Of a DNA stretch of 64,000 nucleotides, positions 46,878 through 56,495 are shown one piece after another. A program made the translations under genes and the position numbers. Position 1 is the stretch's first letter; each line of letters opens with the position of its first letter. The notes below the pieces were generated by a model that saw only the letters and a program-made list of their open reading frames with translations, did no database searches and was not told the origin of the DNA. Source of the stretch: an uncultured Chlorobiaceae bacterium (GTDB lineage: Bacteria; Bacteroidota; Chlorobiia; Chlorobiales; Chlorobiaceae); contig CAJAJL010000065.1 of assembly GCA_903940125.1 (NCBI GenBank), positions 62,001 to 126,000 on the forward strand, in the 5' to 3' direction.

Positions 46878-49800
46878 ATGAAAATTCTTGAATATACCGG
46901 CCTTGATGTCTCAAGTGTCAAGGCAGGCTATCGTAAGGTAACCGATGCCCTTGCCCGCAATGATTTCCGCGCGGCACAGGTTAAAAAACTTGTCAACCTC
47001 ACTCATGGCAAGTTCTATCGCGCAAAGCTCGATGATGCTGACCGGCTTCTCTTTACGCTTGTTCGCCATGGCGATGAAGTGTGTGCTTTGATGCTTGAGG
47101 TTATTGCCAGCCATAATTACGACAAGTCGCGTTTTTTGCGGGGTGCACTCATTGACGAATCTAAAATTCCCGATGTCGACCTCGGTGAAGCTGTAAAAGA
47201 TGCTGAGCATTTACGCTATCTGCATCCTGAGCATATTGCGATTCACCTGCTCGACAAGCCTATCTCTTTTGATGATACTCAGGAGATGATCTACCGTCAG
47301 CAGCCTCCCCTGATTATTGTCGGAAGTGCCGGCAGCGGCAAGACAGCCTTGACTCTCGAGAAGCTGAAACATGCTGAAGGGGAGGTGCTCTATGTTACTC
47401 ACTCGGTCTATCTGGCTCAGAATGCGCGAAACCTCTACTACGCTCATGGTTTTGAGCACACCGGGCAGGAAGCCCACTTTCTCTCCTACCGTGAGTTTGT
47501 TGAATCGATTCGTGTGCCTGCTGGTCGTGAAGCCACCTGGCGTGATTTTTCAGGGTGGTTTGCCCGCATGCAGAACTCGTTTAAAGGTATCGATGCGCAT
47601 CAGGCATTTGAGGAGATACGCGGCGTGATTACTGCCGGCGACGCAGGGATTCTCAGTCGCGAAGAGTACGCATCGCTTGGTATTCGTCAATCAATCTTCG
47701 GCGAAAATCAGCGAGAGAAACTCTATGAGCTCTTCGGAAAATATCGTCAGTGGCTTGCTGAAGAGGGATTGTTCGACTTGAACATTGTTGTGCACGACTG
47801 TGAAGCAACACCCCGATACGATTTTGTTGTTATTGACGAGGTGCAGGATCTCACCATCGCGCAGCTCTCCCTGGTGCTTAAGACGCTTAAAAAGAAGGGA
47901 AACTTTCTGCTCTGCGGTGATTCAAACCAGATTGTTCATCCTAATTTCTTTTCATGGAGTCAGGTGAAAACTCTTTTCTGGAATGACCCAAAACTTGCCG
48001 GTCAGCAGCAGATGAGTGTGCTCACCGCTAATTTCCGTAATGGAACGGAAGCTACCCGTATTGCCAATCAACTGCTTAAAATAAAGCAGCGGCGCTTTGG
48101 CTCCATCGACAAGGAAAGCAATTTTCTCGTGCAGGCTGTTGGAGGAGAAGCAGGGACTGTGGCTCTGATGGCTGATAATGAGTCTGTAAAGCGTGAACTC
48201 GATAAAAAAACAAAACAATCAACCCGCTTTGCCGTGCTGGTCATGCGCGATGAAGACAAGCAGGAGGCACGTAAATATTTTTCAACACCCTTGTTATTCT
48301 CGATACATGAAGCCAAGGGGCTGGAATATGAAAATATTGTGCTTTACCGGTTTGTTTCCGGCCACCGAAGCGAGTTTAACGAAATCGTCGACGGTGTTGG
48401 CAAAAATGATCTCGCAGTTGAAAATCTTGATTATCGTCGAGCAAAAGACAAGAGCGACAAATCCCTTGAAGTCTACAAGTTTTTTGTCAATGCGATCTAT
48501 GTTGCATTGACCAGAGCGATAAAAAATCTTTATATCATCGAATCCGACACCGGTCACCGGCTTTTCAGCCTGCTTGAGCTTGATGTCGATGGCAAAGTGA
48601 AGGTCGAAGCAGCCCAATCATCACTTGAGGAGTGGCAGAAAGAGGCCAGAAAGCTTGAACTCCAGGGTAAACAGGAGCAGGCAGAGGCTATTCGCCAGAC
48701 TATTCTCAAACAATCTCCGCCACCCTGGCCGGTTTTTGATGAAGCTCATGTACGGGAGGCGCTCCTTAAAGTATTCCGTGACAAGGTGCCTGGCAATAAG
48801 CAGAAACACCAGCTTTACGAATATGCCACCTATCATGATGAACCTTTTCTGGCTGAACGACTCATTAAGGATGCTCAATTTGAGTCGAAAAAAAGTTTCA
48901 ATGAACAGCTTGAAACACTTGGACGGAAAAGTTATCTGCCCTATTTCACCCAGCAGACCAGAAACATTCTGAAGCAGTGTGATCAGTATGGTACTGACCA
49001 CCGGCTTCCCATGAACCAGACACCGCTGATGGCAGCAGCAGCTTCCGGCAATATTCCTTTAACCGAAGCACTGCTCGAACGGGGTGCAGACACGGAGAAG
49101 ACCGACCAGTATGGATTCAATGCCCTGCATTGGGCAATGCGTATAGCATTCCGCAATCGCGAATATGCCCGAAGAAACTTTGCTGTGCTCTATGAACTGC
49201 TTGCACCACCATGCGTTGACGTCAACAACGGTGATCGTCTTGTACGCCTTGACCGACATCTCTCTGAATACTTCCTTTTTCAGACGCTCTGGGTACTCTT
49301 TAAATCCCGTTTCACCCACCGTCTGCGGAACTCTTACGGAGCTTTTGATACAAAGGTCATTCTTGAGGCATGGACAAATATGCCGGTCAATGTTGTTTAC
49401 CCTGAACGCAATCGACGGCAGTATCTCTCAGGAGTACTTGCCCGCAACGAAGTTGAGCGCGACTATGCATACAATCGGGGGTTGTTTGTCCGTATTATTC
49501 AAGGCTGGTATCAATTCAATCCGAAACTTTCAGTACGATCCATTGACCCCGACAACAAGCAGGGATGGACTGCCGTGTATCAGGCATTGAACCTTCCACT
49601 GATTTACGAGTTCTCGGATGAACAGATCTTACTGCAGGTTGAAAAATACTTTACGATGGCCGGCATTCCGAAACCTGCCTCTCCGGTTTCCGCTGGACCG
49701 GCCCTTGCACGCATGGAAGAATATAAAATGAGGCGTTCTCCTCACTGGCAAATACTGAAAAAGATAGGTAGTGAACTTAATAAACAGTCATTCAAGGAGC

Positions 49801-49934
49801 TTCAAGAGAGCAAGCGTCTACAAGTTGAAAAGCGTAAGCGGCTTGAAGAAGAAATACGTTTTCGGAAAGAGGAAATACAGAGGATCAGAGAGAAGCAGGA
49901 AAGCGAAAGAGATCAGTTATCATTAAACCTTTAA
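46878..49934 (+). CDS. UvrD-type helicase with RelE-like N-terminus, ankyrin repeats and coiled coil
   Basis: A 1018-residue multidomain protein. Residues 1-90 read like a RelE/ParE fold (KLVNLTHGKFYRAKLDDADR, then LLFTLVRHGD, LEVIASHNYDKSRF). Residues 140-570 are a superfamily 1 helicase: Walker A VGSAGSGKTALTLEKL (148-163), VVIDEVQDLTIAQLSLVL near 318, LLCGDSNQIVHPNFF, IHEAKGLEYENIVLYRF, and YVALTRAIKNLYI near 545. Ankyrin-like repeats follow near 710-750 (TPLMAAAASGNIPLTEALLE, NALHWAMRIAF). The C-terminus (955-1018) is a charged coiled coil. It is separated from the ATPase gene by 172 bases, so it may have its own promoter. Confidence 0.82.
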   Translation: MKILEYTGLDVSSVKAGYRKVTDALARNDFRAAQVKKLVNLTHGKFYRAKLDDADRLLFTLVRHGDEVCALMLEVIASHNYDKSRFLRGALIDESKIPDVDLGEAVKDAEHLRYLHPEHIAIHLLDKPISFDDTQEMIYRQQPPLIIVGSAGSGKTALTLEKLKHAEGEVLYVTHSVYLAQNARNLYYAHGFEHTGQEAHFLSYREFVESIRVPAGREATWRDFSGWFARMQNSFKGIDAHQAFEEIRGVITAGDAGILSREEYASLGIRQSIFGENQREKLYELFGKYRQWLAEEGLFDLNIVVHDCEATPRYDFVVIDEVQDLTIAQLSLVLKTLKKKGNFLLCGDSNQIVHPNFFSWSQVKTLFWNDPKLAGQQQMSVLTANFRNGTEATRIANQLLKIKQRRFGSIDKESNFLVQAVGGEAGTVALMADNESVKRELDKKTKQSTRFAVLVMRDEDKQEARKYFSTPLLFSIHEAKGLEYENIVLYRFVSGHRSEFNEIVDGVGKNDLAVENLDYRRAKDKSDKSLEVYKFFVNAIYVALTRAIKNLYIIESDTGHRLFSLLELDVDGKVKVEAAQSSLEEWQKEARKLELQGKQEQAEAIRQTILKQSPPPWPVFDEAHVREALLKVFRDKVPGNKQKHQLYEYATYHDEPFLAERLIKDAQFESKKSFNEQLETLGRKSYLPYFTQQTRNILKQCDQYGTDHRLPMNQTPLMAAAASGNIPLTEALLERGADTEKTDQYGFNALHWAMRIAFRNREYARRNFAVLYELLAPPCVDVNNGDRLVRLDRHLSEYFLFQTLWVLFKSRFTHRLRNSYGAFDTKVILEAWTNMPVNVVYPERNRRQYLSGVLARNEVERDYAYNRGLFVRIIQGWYQFNPKLSVRSIDPDNKQGWTAVYQALNLPLIYEFSDEQILLQVEKYFTMAGIPKPASPVSAGPALARMEEYKMRRSPHWQILKKIGSELNKQSFKELQESKRLQVEKRKRLEEEIRFRKEEIQRIREKQESERDQLSLNL

Positions 49935-49950
49935 CGTAATCACTTTTCTT

Positions 49951-50244
49951 ATGAAACAATTTCTACACAGAAACCCTGATATCGGAGTAAAAAAAACAGT
50001 TGTTTCCGAACGACTCAAAGCTGACATTTTTCATTCTACTCCCGTCGTTGCATATGGCGCCATGGCTCTCGGTGCCCTGGCAATTGGAGCATGTGCGATA
50101 GGTACACTGGCCATTGGAAAACTTGTCCTCGGCAAACTTTGCATCGGCCACGCCCGCATCAAAAAGCTCGAAATAGAAGAACTGACCATCGGGCATGAAG
50201 GCTTCAGAAAGGAGGCTAAGCCGGCATGTTGTCAAGGAGCATAA
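49951..50244 (+). CDS. small hydrophobic pentapeptide-repeat-like protein
   Basis: A 97-residue protein. Residues 30-72 follow a five-residue period (GALAI GACAI GTLAI, then GKLVL, GKLCI, GHARI, KKLEI, EELTI), an A/L-I-G variant of pentapeptide repeats that could fold as a small right-handed beta-helix. The same stretch is hydrophobic enough to enter a membrane. The ends are polar; the C-terminus has two Cys (KPACCQGA). It begins 16 bases after the UvrD-fusion stop, so it is probably co-transcribed. Function unknown. Confidence 0.6.
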   Translation: MKQFLHRNPDIGVKKTVVSERLKADIFHSTPVVAYGAMALGALAIGACAIGTLAIGKLVLGKLCIGHARIKKLEIEELTIGHEGFRKEAKPACCQGA

Positions 50245-50347
50245 GAAGTTAAATTAATATCTATATTGCTTTCACACATTAAGGTTGAAAATCACGAATA
50301 AGAGGTGTCTCTGTTTTTAGAGAAGAAAGCAATTGAAGCCATACGAT

Positions 50348-50896
50348 ATGAATGTCGACCTGAATGTTATCCCCAATTCGGTTCTGCTTGATGAGTTGTT
50401 TGCACCTTACCGGCAAATGCTGGGTTCTGATTACGATGCCTATAGAAATCACGGTTTGCGTGTTTTCAACTTTTGTTGCGCGCTTGCGGGAGAACGTGCA
50501 GATGCCGATAAAATAGCAGTTGCAGCTTTTTTTCATGATATCGGGATTTGGACCGATAACACCTTTGATTACATTCGTCCATCTCAATTGCTTGCCCGTC
50601 GTTATCTTGAAAAAGCAAACAAAGTGGCATGGTGTGATGAAATAGAGGCAATGATCGGTGAGCATCACAAGGTGTCAAAATATAAACTGAATCCCTCATG
50701 GCTTGTTGAACCGTTCAGAAAAGCTGACTGGATAGATCTTTCTGCAGGATTGCTTCGGTGCCGTTTACCGGATGATTTTGTTACAAATGTTATTCTTGCA
50801 TTTCCCAACGCCGGATTCCATAAAAAGCTTCTTGCACTGGCTGTAGAGCGACTGAAAAGCCATCCCTTCAACCCGTTGCCAATGATGAAACTTTAG
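50348..50896 (+). CDS. HD-domain phosphohydrolase
   Basis: A 182-residue HD-superfamily protein from the ATG at 50348 (a TTG start at 50333 is possible). Metal-binding residues: an early His in YDAYRNHGLRVFNFC, the His-Asp pair in VAAFFHDIGIWTDNT (about residue 60), and a later His pair in IGEHHKVSKY. It resembles small metal-dependent phosphohydrolases acting on nucleotides; the substrate is unknown. It converges with metH across a hairpin terminator. Confidence 0.82.
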   Translation: MNVDLNVIPNSVLLDELFAPYRQMLGSDYDAYRNHGLRVFNFCCALAGERADADKIAVAAFFHDIGIWTDNTFDYIRPSQLLARRYLEKANKVAWCDEIEAMIGEHHKVSKYKLNPSWLVEPFRKADWIDLSAGLLRCRLPDDFVTNVILAFPNAGFHKKLLALAVERLKSHPFNPLPMMKL

Positions 50897-50923
50897 TTCT
50901 GAAACATGAGCGGAGTTCAGAGA

Positions 50924-50957
50924 AACAACCTTGCTTCAATGTCAAAGCAAGGTTGTT
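50924..50957. terminator. hairpin between HD gene and metH
   Basis: A perfect 13-bp inverted repeat (AACAACCTTGCTT ... AAGCAAGGTTGTT) with an 8-base loop sits between the convergent HD and metH genes. On the minus strand it is followed by TTTCTC, a weak T-tract, so it serves metH better than the HD gene. Confidence 0.7.
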
Positions 50958-50975
50958 CTGGATATGCGGGCCCTG

Positions 50976-53900
50976 CTATTCGGGATCGTAGTTCAATACG
51001 GGGGCAAGCCATTTTTCTGCTTCCTTGATTTCCATCCCTTTGCGCAGGGCGTAATCTTCAACCTGATCCTTGCTGATTTTGCCGAGTACGAAGTACTTTG
51101 CCGCCGGATGAGCGAAATAGAGACCACTGACCGAAGAGGCAGGGTTCATGGCAAAGGTTTCTGTGAGCGTGATGCCTGTGTTTGTTTCTGCGTTCAAAAG
51201 AGTAAAGAGTTCTGCTTTCTCTGTGTGTTCAGGGCAGGATGGATAGCCGGATGCAGGGCGAATTCCCTGGTACTTTTCTGCAAGCAGCTCTTCGCTCTTG
51301 AGGGTTTCAGCAGGCGCATAACCCCAGACTTCATGCCGCACGTGTTCATGGAGCATTTCGGCAAACGCTTCAGCCAGGCGGTCAGCAAGTGCCTGCGCCA
51401 TGATGCGGTGGTAGTCGTCCTGCTCGTCGCTGAACTCTTTGAGCAGTTTATCAATACCATGTCCCGCAGTAACGGCAAAGCCACCGATATAGTCTTTGAG
51501 GCCACTCTCCTTGGAAGCAATAAAATCAGAAAGAGCCAGATTCGGTTCACCCGCTTCTTTTTCCTGCTGCTGGCGAAGGGTGTGCAGAGTTATGAGCGTG
51601 GTTGTACGCTCCTCGTCGGTATAGACATCAATATCGTCACCTGTGCTGTTGGCAGGGAAGATACCCGCCACGCCTTTAAGACCAAGCAAGCTTTCCTTTT
51701 CAATTCTGTCGAGCAGAAGGTTTGCGTCATCGAAAAGTTTTTTTGCCTCTACGCCATACTCTGCATGGTTCAAAATTTGCGGGTATCGTCCTCCGTGCAG
51801 CTCCCATGCCATGAAAAAGGGTGTCCAGTCAATATAGGAGCGCAGTGTGCCGACAGTAACATTCTCAAACAGCGTAATTCCAGGTTTGAGTGGCTTGTAA
51901 ACAGTTGTATCGTCCCATTGCAGCAAAGGACGGTTCCGGCGTGCATGGGACAGTGACAGGTACTTTTTAGTGGTTGTGCGTGATGCATGATTCTCTCTCA
52001 GTCCAGCCTGTTCTTTTTTAAGCTGAGTGATGTACTCAGGGCTGAGCGTGGGATTAAGGAGACTGTTGACGACCGGTACACTTCGGGATGCATCAAGGAC
52101 CTGCACGACTGCACCTGAATAGACCGGGGCAATCTTTACTGCGGTATGTATTCTTGATGTCGTTGCACCTCCTATCAGGAGCGGGATGGTCATGCCGAGT
52201 CGTTCCATTTCGCTGGCCACATAGACCATTTCGTCAAGCGACGGCGTAATGAGTCCGCTGAGTCCAATCAGGTCAGCTTTTTCACGGACAGCCGCTTCAA
52301 GAATCTTTTCGCAGGGCATCATGACGCCGATATCAACGACATCATAGTTGTTGCAGGCCAGCACCACAGCGACAATATTTTTGCCGATATCGTGAACGTC
52401 ACCTTTAACTGTTGCAAGCAGTACTTTTGCGGCAGCACGGGTATCCTTGTTCAGCGCCTTTTCTGCTTCGATGAAAGGAAGAAGATAGGCAACAGAGCGT
52501 TTCATGACACGGGCGCTTTTAACAACCTGAGGCAGGAACATTTTCCCTTCAGCAAAGAGGTCGCCGATTGCGTTCATGCCGTTCATCAGTGGTCCTTCAA
52601 TAACCTGGAGCGGACTCGGGTAAAGCCTGCGGGCCTCTTCGGTATCCTCCTCAATATATTCAGCAAGACCTTTGATCAATGCGTGGCGCAGCCGTTCCTC
52701 AACGGGAGCACTCCGCCATTCAGCCGCTTTTGCTTCTGTTTTCTCGCCGCCATCGGTTAACGTTTCTGCAAAGCTGACCAGTCGTTCGGTCGCATCGGTA
52801 CGGCGGTTAAGCAGTACATCTTCAACCCGGACAAGCAGTTCAGGATCAATATCTTCGTAAATAGCCAGCTGCCCGGCATTTACAATGCCCATGTCAAGTC
52901 CGGCACGAATGGCGTGGTAAAGAAATGCAGCATGCATGGCTTCCCTTACCGGTTCGTTGCCACGGAAAGAAAAAGAGACATTGCTTATCCCGCCGGAAAT
53001 TTTTGCATAGGGAAGGTTTTCCTTGATCCATCGCACGGTCTGAATAAAATCAACGGCATAGTTGTTGTGTTCATCAATGCCTGTTGCAACGGTAAGAACG
53101 TTTGGATCGAAAATAATATCTTCGGGAGGAAAGCCTACCTGAAGAGTAAGAATATCGTAGGCGCGTTTGCAGATGGCAATGCGTCGTTCATAACTGTCGG
53201 CCTGCCCTTCTTCGTCGAACGCCATGACAACGGAGGCCGCACCGTATTGCAGGACTTTGTGTGCCCGTTCTCTGAAAAGCTCTTCACCCTCCTTAAGACT
53301 GATGGAATTGACAATGCTTTTTCCCTGAACGCACTGCAGGCCGTTTTCAATAACCGACCATTTCGAGCTGTCGATCATAAGCGGGACACGGGAGATATCC
53401 GGCTCTGAACCAATCAGGTTGAGAAAATCTTTCATCACCTTTTCGGAGTCGAGCATGCCCTCATCGACATTGATATCAATCACCTGGGCACCACTTTCAA
53501 CCTGCTGACGTGCAATGGAGAGCGCTTCATCATAGTTGCCCTGTTTGATGAGGCGGGCAAATTTTTTCGATCCGGTAACATTGGTTCGCTCACCGATATT
53601 GATAAAGCCTGTCGTGCTGTTGACACGCAGGGGTTCAAGACCAGAGAGCAGCAGCTCATGGTGTTGTTCAGGGCGCAGGCGAGGTTTCAGCGTTTTTACC
53701 GCTTCGGCAATGGCTTTGATATGCTGTGGAGTTGTCCCGCAGCAACCCCCGACAATATTGACAAAACCTGAGGTTGCAAAGTCTGCGATCTGTCCGGCCA
53801 TATACTCCGGTGAGTCGTCATACTCTCCGAATTCGTTTGGCAGACCGGCATTTGGATAGACGCTCACATAGCTTTCAGCAATTCCAGCAAGTGCTGCAAT

Positions 53901-54665
53901 GAAAGGCCGCATCTGTTTCGATCCAAGTGCGCAGTTCAGACCTACCGAGAGCAGATCCGGCATGTGGGCTATGGAGATCCAGAATGCTTCGGTAGTCTGG
54001 CCAGAGAGAGTTCGTCCGCTGGCATCGACAACGGTTCCCGACACCATGACAGGGATACGAATCCCCGTGCGGTTGAAAAACTCTTCAATGGAAAAAAGCG
54101 CTGCCTTGCAGTTGAGTGTATCAAAGACGGTTTCAACAAGCAGAAGATCAACTCCACCCTCCATCAGTCCTTCAAGCTGTTGGGTGTAGTTATCGACAAC
54201 CTCCTTGAAGCTGACAGCTCGGAAACCGGGATTATTGACATCGGGAGAGAGCGACAGGGTTTTGTTGGTCGGACCTATAGAACCTGCCACAAAACGCGGT
54301 TTATCAGGTGTTAGTGCTGTATAGTCGTCGGCAGCCTTTCTTGCCAGTCGGGCAGCTTCAACGTTCAGCTCTTTAACGAGATTTGAGGCATTGTAGTCTG
54401 CCTGTGAAATCGGGTTGGCATTGAAGGTGTTGGTTTCGATGATATCAGACCCTGCTTCAAGAAAGTCGCAGTGGAGTCCATAAATGATGTCAGGGCGTGT
54501 CAGTACAAGGATATCATTGTTCCCCATCAGTGGATGTGAATGATCGGCAAATCGTGTACCCCGGTAGTCTTTTTCCTGTAATTTATGGCGCTGGATCATG
54601 GTGCCCATTGCACCGTCCAGTACAAGAATGCGCTGTTCGAGCAGATTTAATAGTGAGTCCTTCAT
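50976..54665 (-). CDS. metH: cobalamin-dependent methionine synthase
   Basis: Transfers the methyl group of 5-methyltetrahydrofolate to homocysteine through methylcobalamin. All four modules are present in 1229 residues. The homocysteine/zinc domain carries [14 protein letters not shown] and [14 protein letters not shown] (zinc Cys near 305). The folate TIM barrel starts at [17 protein letters not shown]. The cobalamin domain carries the base-off His motif [15 protein letters not shown] near residue 755. The AdoMet activation domain is C-terminal ([20 protein letters not shown]). It lies 59 bases after the esterase gene and is the last gene of a four-gene minus-strand run. I see no cobalamin riboswitch in the short upstream gap. 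Confidence 0.96.
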   Translation of the reverse strand: MKDSLLNLLEQRILVLDGAMGTMIQRHKLQEKDYRGTRFADHSHPLMGNNDILVLTRPDIIYGLHCDFLEAGSDIIETNTFNANPISQADYNASNLVKELNVEAARLARKAADDYTALTPDKPRFVAGSIGPTNKTLSLSPDVNNPGFRAVSFKEVVDNYTQQLEGLMEGGVDLLLVETVFDTLNCKAALFSIEEFFNRTGIRIPVMVSGTVVDASGRTLSGQTTEAFWISIAHMPDLLSVGLNCALGSKQMRPFIAALAGIAESYVSVYPNAGLPNEFGEYDDSPEYMAGQIADFATSGFVNIVGGCCGTTPQHIKAIAEAVKTLKPRLRPEQHHELLLSGLEPLRVNSTTGFINIGERTNVTGSKKFARLIKQGNYDEALSIARQQVESGAQVIDINVDEGMLDSEKVMKDFLNLIGSEPDISRVPLMIDSSKWSVIENGLQCVQGKSIVNSISLKEGEELFRERAHKVLQYGAASVVMAFDEEGQADSYERRIAICKRAYDILTLQVGFPPEDIIFDPNVLTVATGIDEHNNYAVDFIQTVRWIKENLPYAKISGGISNVSFSFRGNEPVREAMHAAFLYHAIRAGLDMGIVNAGQLAIYEDIDPELLVRVEDVLLNRRTDATERLVSFAETLTDGGEKTEAKAAEWRSAPVEERLRHALIKGLAEYIEEDTEEARRLYPSPLQVIEGPLMNGMNAIGDLFAEGKMFLPQVVKSARVMKRSVAYLLPFIEAEKALNKDTRAAAKVLLATVKGDVHDIGKNIVAVVLACNNYDVVDIGVMMPCEKILEAAVREKADLIGLSGLITPSLDEMVYVASEMERLGMTIPLLIGGATTSRIHTAVKIAPVYSGAVVQVLDASRSVPVVNSLLNPTLSPEYITQLKKEQAGLRENHASRTTTKKYLSLSHARRNRPLLQWDDTTVYKPLKPGITLFENVTVGTLRSYIDWTPFFMAWELHGGRYPQILNHAEYGVEAKKLFDDANLLLDRIEKESLLGLKGVAGIFPANSTGDDIDVYTDEERTTTLITLHTLRQQQEKEAGEPNLALSDFIASKESGLKDYIGGFAVTAGHGIDKLLKEFSDEQDDYHRIMAQALADRLAEAFAEMLHEHVRHEVWGYAPAETLKSEELLAEKYQGIRPASGYPSCPEHTEKAELFTLLNAETNTGITLTETFAMNPASSVSGLYFAHPAAKYFVLGKISKDQVEDYALRKGMEIKEAEKWLAPVLNYDPE

Positions 54666-54724
54666 TCGTTATGCGGCGACTGCGGTTAAAAAAAAAGAAT
54701 AAGAATATACGATTAAGTCAGTAA

Positions 54725-55393
54725 TTACTTCTGTTCAGGCATTTTCTCTTTAAGCCATGAACGGATCAGTTCAATACCGCTGTCGGATATCTGGTGTGCT
54801 ACAGGGTATTCACGATAGGTCAGATCATCCACGTTTTGCTTCAGCCATTCATCTGCCGATCGTCCCTTTGCAATCGGCAGGACATCATCATAGAGCCCGT
54901 GCATCACAAGAAAAGGGAGTTTTCTCAGTAAAGCTTGTGCAGGAACAATCGGCAGTGATTTTTCAGGAAGCTGTCCGCTTAACGCAATCACGCCATGAAG
55001 CAGTTCAGGTGCGTTAAACGCCGTCAGATAGCTCATGACAGCTCCCTGGCTGAAGCCCATGAGAAAAACTTTATTTCCTGCAGGACGGTATTCACGGATA
55101 AGCTCACTAGTATAATAAATAAAATGCTGAAGGGCATGTTGTGCAGCTTTGTAATCGACAGTGATTCCGCCTGGGGTAAATTCAAGGGGAAACCATCCGT
55201 ACATACCGAAATCCATTGTCAATGGTGCTCTTGGACTGATGTAGCGAAATTCGGGCGGTAGTGCGTGCGCAATTTGAATAAGGTCTTTTTCGTTACTGCC
55301 GTATCCGTGGAGCATTATCAGGAGCGGTGCATTCTCAGGGTTAGCTGGTACAAGTTCCAGACTGGTCAGGGAAAAATTATTACGTCGCTGCAT
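54725..55393 (-). CDS. phospholipase/carboxylesterase (alpha/beta hydrolase)
   Basis: A 222-residue serine hydrolase of the carboxylesterase 2/YpfH-acyl-protein-thioesterase group. Landmarks: LIMLHGYGSNEKDLIQIAHA, the nucleophile GFSQGAVMSYLTAF (Ser near 118), the Asp in MHGLYDDVLP and the His in EYPVAHQISDSGIELI. Cytoplasmic. It follows mnmA with a 13-base gap; no common pathway is evident with mnmA or metH. Confidence 0.87.
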   Translation of the reverse strand: MQRRNNFSLTSLELVPANPENAPLLIMLHGYGSNEKDLIQIAHALPPEFRYISPRAPLTMDFGMYGWFPLEFTPGGITVDYKAAQHALQHFIYYTSELIREYRPAGNKVFLMGFSQGAVMSYLTAFNAPELLHGVIALSGQLPEKSLPIVPAQALLRKLPFLVMHGLYDDVLPIAKGRSADEWLKQNVDDLTYREYPVAHQISDSGIELIRSWLKEKMPEQK

Positions 55394-55406
55394 ACATTAA
55401 AATAGG

Positions 55407-56492
55407 TTACGGTTTGGGTGTGTTTATAATCCGGGTAATGAAGCCGCCGCCGAGTACTTCACTGTCTCGGTAAAAGACTGCTGCCTGTCCGGTAGATACT
55501 GCATTTTTTGGAAAATCAAACAATACTGTTGCTGAGTTTTCATCGAGAGGTTCAAGTGTGCAGGGAGTTTCCTTGTCACGATAGCGGATCTTTCCCCAGG
55601 CCTCTGTTGAGGCTTTCAGGCTTTCCAGCCCAATCAGGTTTAGTCCGGAAGCAATAAGTTTTCTGCATTCCAGGGAAGACTTTTTTCCGACCTGGATCCG
55701 GTTATGCTCAGTGTCGATACTCGTCACATAAAGAGGCTCTTTGGCTGCAATGCCGAGCCCGCGGCGTTGGCCGATGGTATAGAAGGGATACCCTCGGTGT
55801 TTGCCGATAACCTTGCCAGTGTCGTCTACAATATCCCCATTCGCAACTTTTTCAGCAAGACCGGGAATAGCTCCGGCGAGGTAACTGCAGTAATCATCCT
55901 GCGGAACAAAGCATATCTCCTGACTTTCTTTTTTTTCAGCGGCCCTGACTCCGAAAGAGTGAGCCAGCTTACGAACTTCCGGTTTTGTGAGCTGCCCGAG
56001 AGGAAAGAGGGTTTTTGCCAGGTCACTTTGCGACAGCATCCACAGAAAATAGCTCTGGTCTTTTTCCGGATCAGCCCCTTTAAAGAGCCGGTACCTTCCG
56101 TTGCTGAAAGCAGTGGCTGCAAAATGGCCGGTTGCGACAAACTCTGCATCAAGCAGCTTCAACCCCTCAAAAAGCCCGAACCATTTGATTTTTTTGTTGC
56201 AGACCATGCAGGGGTTTGGCGTTCGTCCAGCGAGATAGTCATCATTAAAATAGTGAATCACATCATCCCTGAATTTACTGCTGAGGTTCAGGGTAAACAC
56301 CGGAATCTGAAAATCCGGATGGTCGCTGATAACAAACGGTGATTGATTAAGTGAAGGTCTTTCGTCCAGAGAGTCGAGTACTCTGATGTTCAGACCTGTC
56401 ACTGCATAGCCCTGTTCAACAAGAAGACATGCAGAAACGGCAGAATCAACTCCACCTGAAATACCGACCACAACTTTCTTTTTCGTATTCAT
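55407..56492 (-). CDS. mnmA: tRNA 2-thiouridylase MnmA
   Basis: Thiolates C2 of the wobble uridine in Lys, Glu and Gln tRNAs. 361 residues. The PP-loop ATP motif is VVGISGGVDSAVSACLL at the N-terminus, the first catalytic Cys is in PNPCMVCNKKIKW (about residue 95), and the persulfide Cys is in ESQEICFVPQDDYCSYL. IGQRRGLGI is the tRNA-binding segment. The gene begins three bases after the stop of the upstream ETF-QO-like gene, indicating co-transcription. Confidence 0.94.
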   Translation of the reverse strand: MNTKKKVVVGISGGVDSAVSACLLVEQGYAVTGLNIRVLDSLDERPSLNQSPFVISDHPDFQIPVFTLNLSSKFRDDVIHYFNDDYLAGRTPNPCMVCNKKIKWFGLFEGLKLLDAEFVATGHFAATAFSNGRYRLFKGADPEKDQSYFLWMLSQSDLAKTLFPLGQLTKPEVRKLAHSFGVRAAEKKESQEICFVPQDDYCSYLAGAIPGLAEKVANGDIVDDTGKVIGKHRGYPFYTIGQRRGLGIAAKEPLYVTSIDTEHNRIQVGKKSSLECRKLIASGLNLIGLESLKASTEAWGKIRYRDKETPCTLEPLDENSATVLFDFPKNAVSTGQAAVFYRDSEVLGGGFITRIINTPKP

Positions 56493-56495
56493 AAG

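Noticed and set aside
46712-46921. 69-codon minus-strand frame between the ATPase and UvrD-fusion genes
   Set aside because: No ribosome site, it runs into the helicase gene on the other strand, and no recognisable domain; it could be a decayed remnant, but nothing supports a gene.
38520-49934. DISARM or BREX identity for the defence-like block
   Set aside because: No DUF1998 protein, separate DrmA/DrmC, PglZ phosphatase, BrxL or BrxC-type ATPase is present; only generic helicase and methylase modules are shared.
54666-54724. Cobalamin riboswitch upstream of metH
   Set aside because: The gap to the esterase gene is only about 60 bases, too short for a B12 riboswitch, and no B12-box-like sequence is visible.
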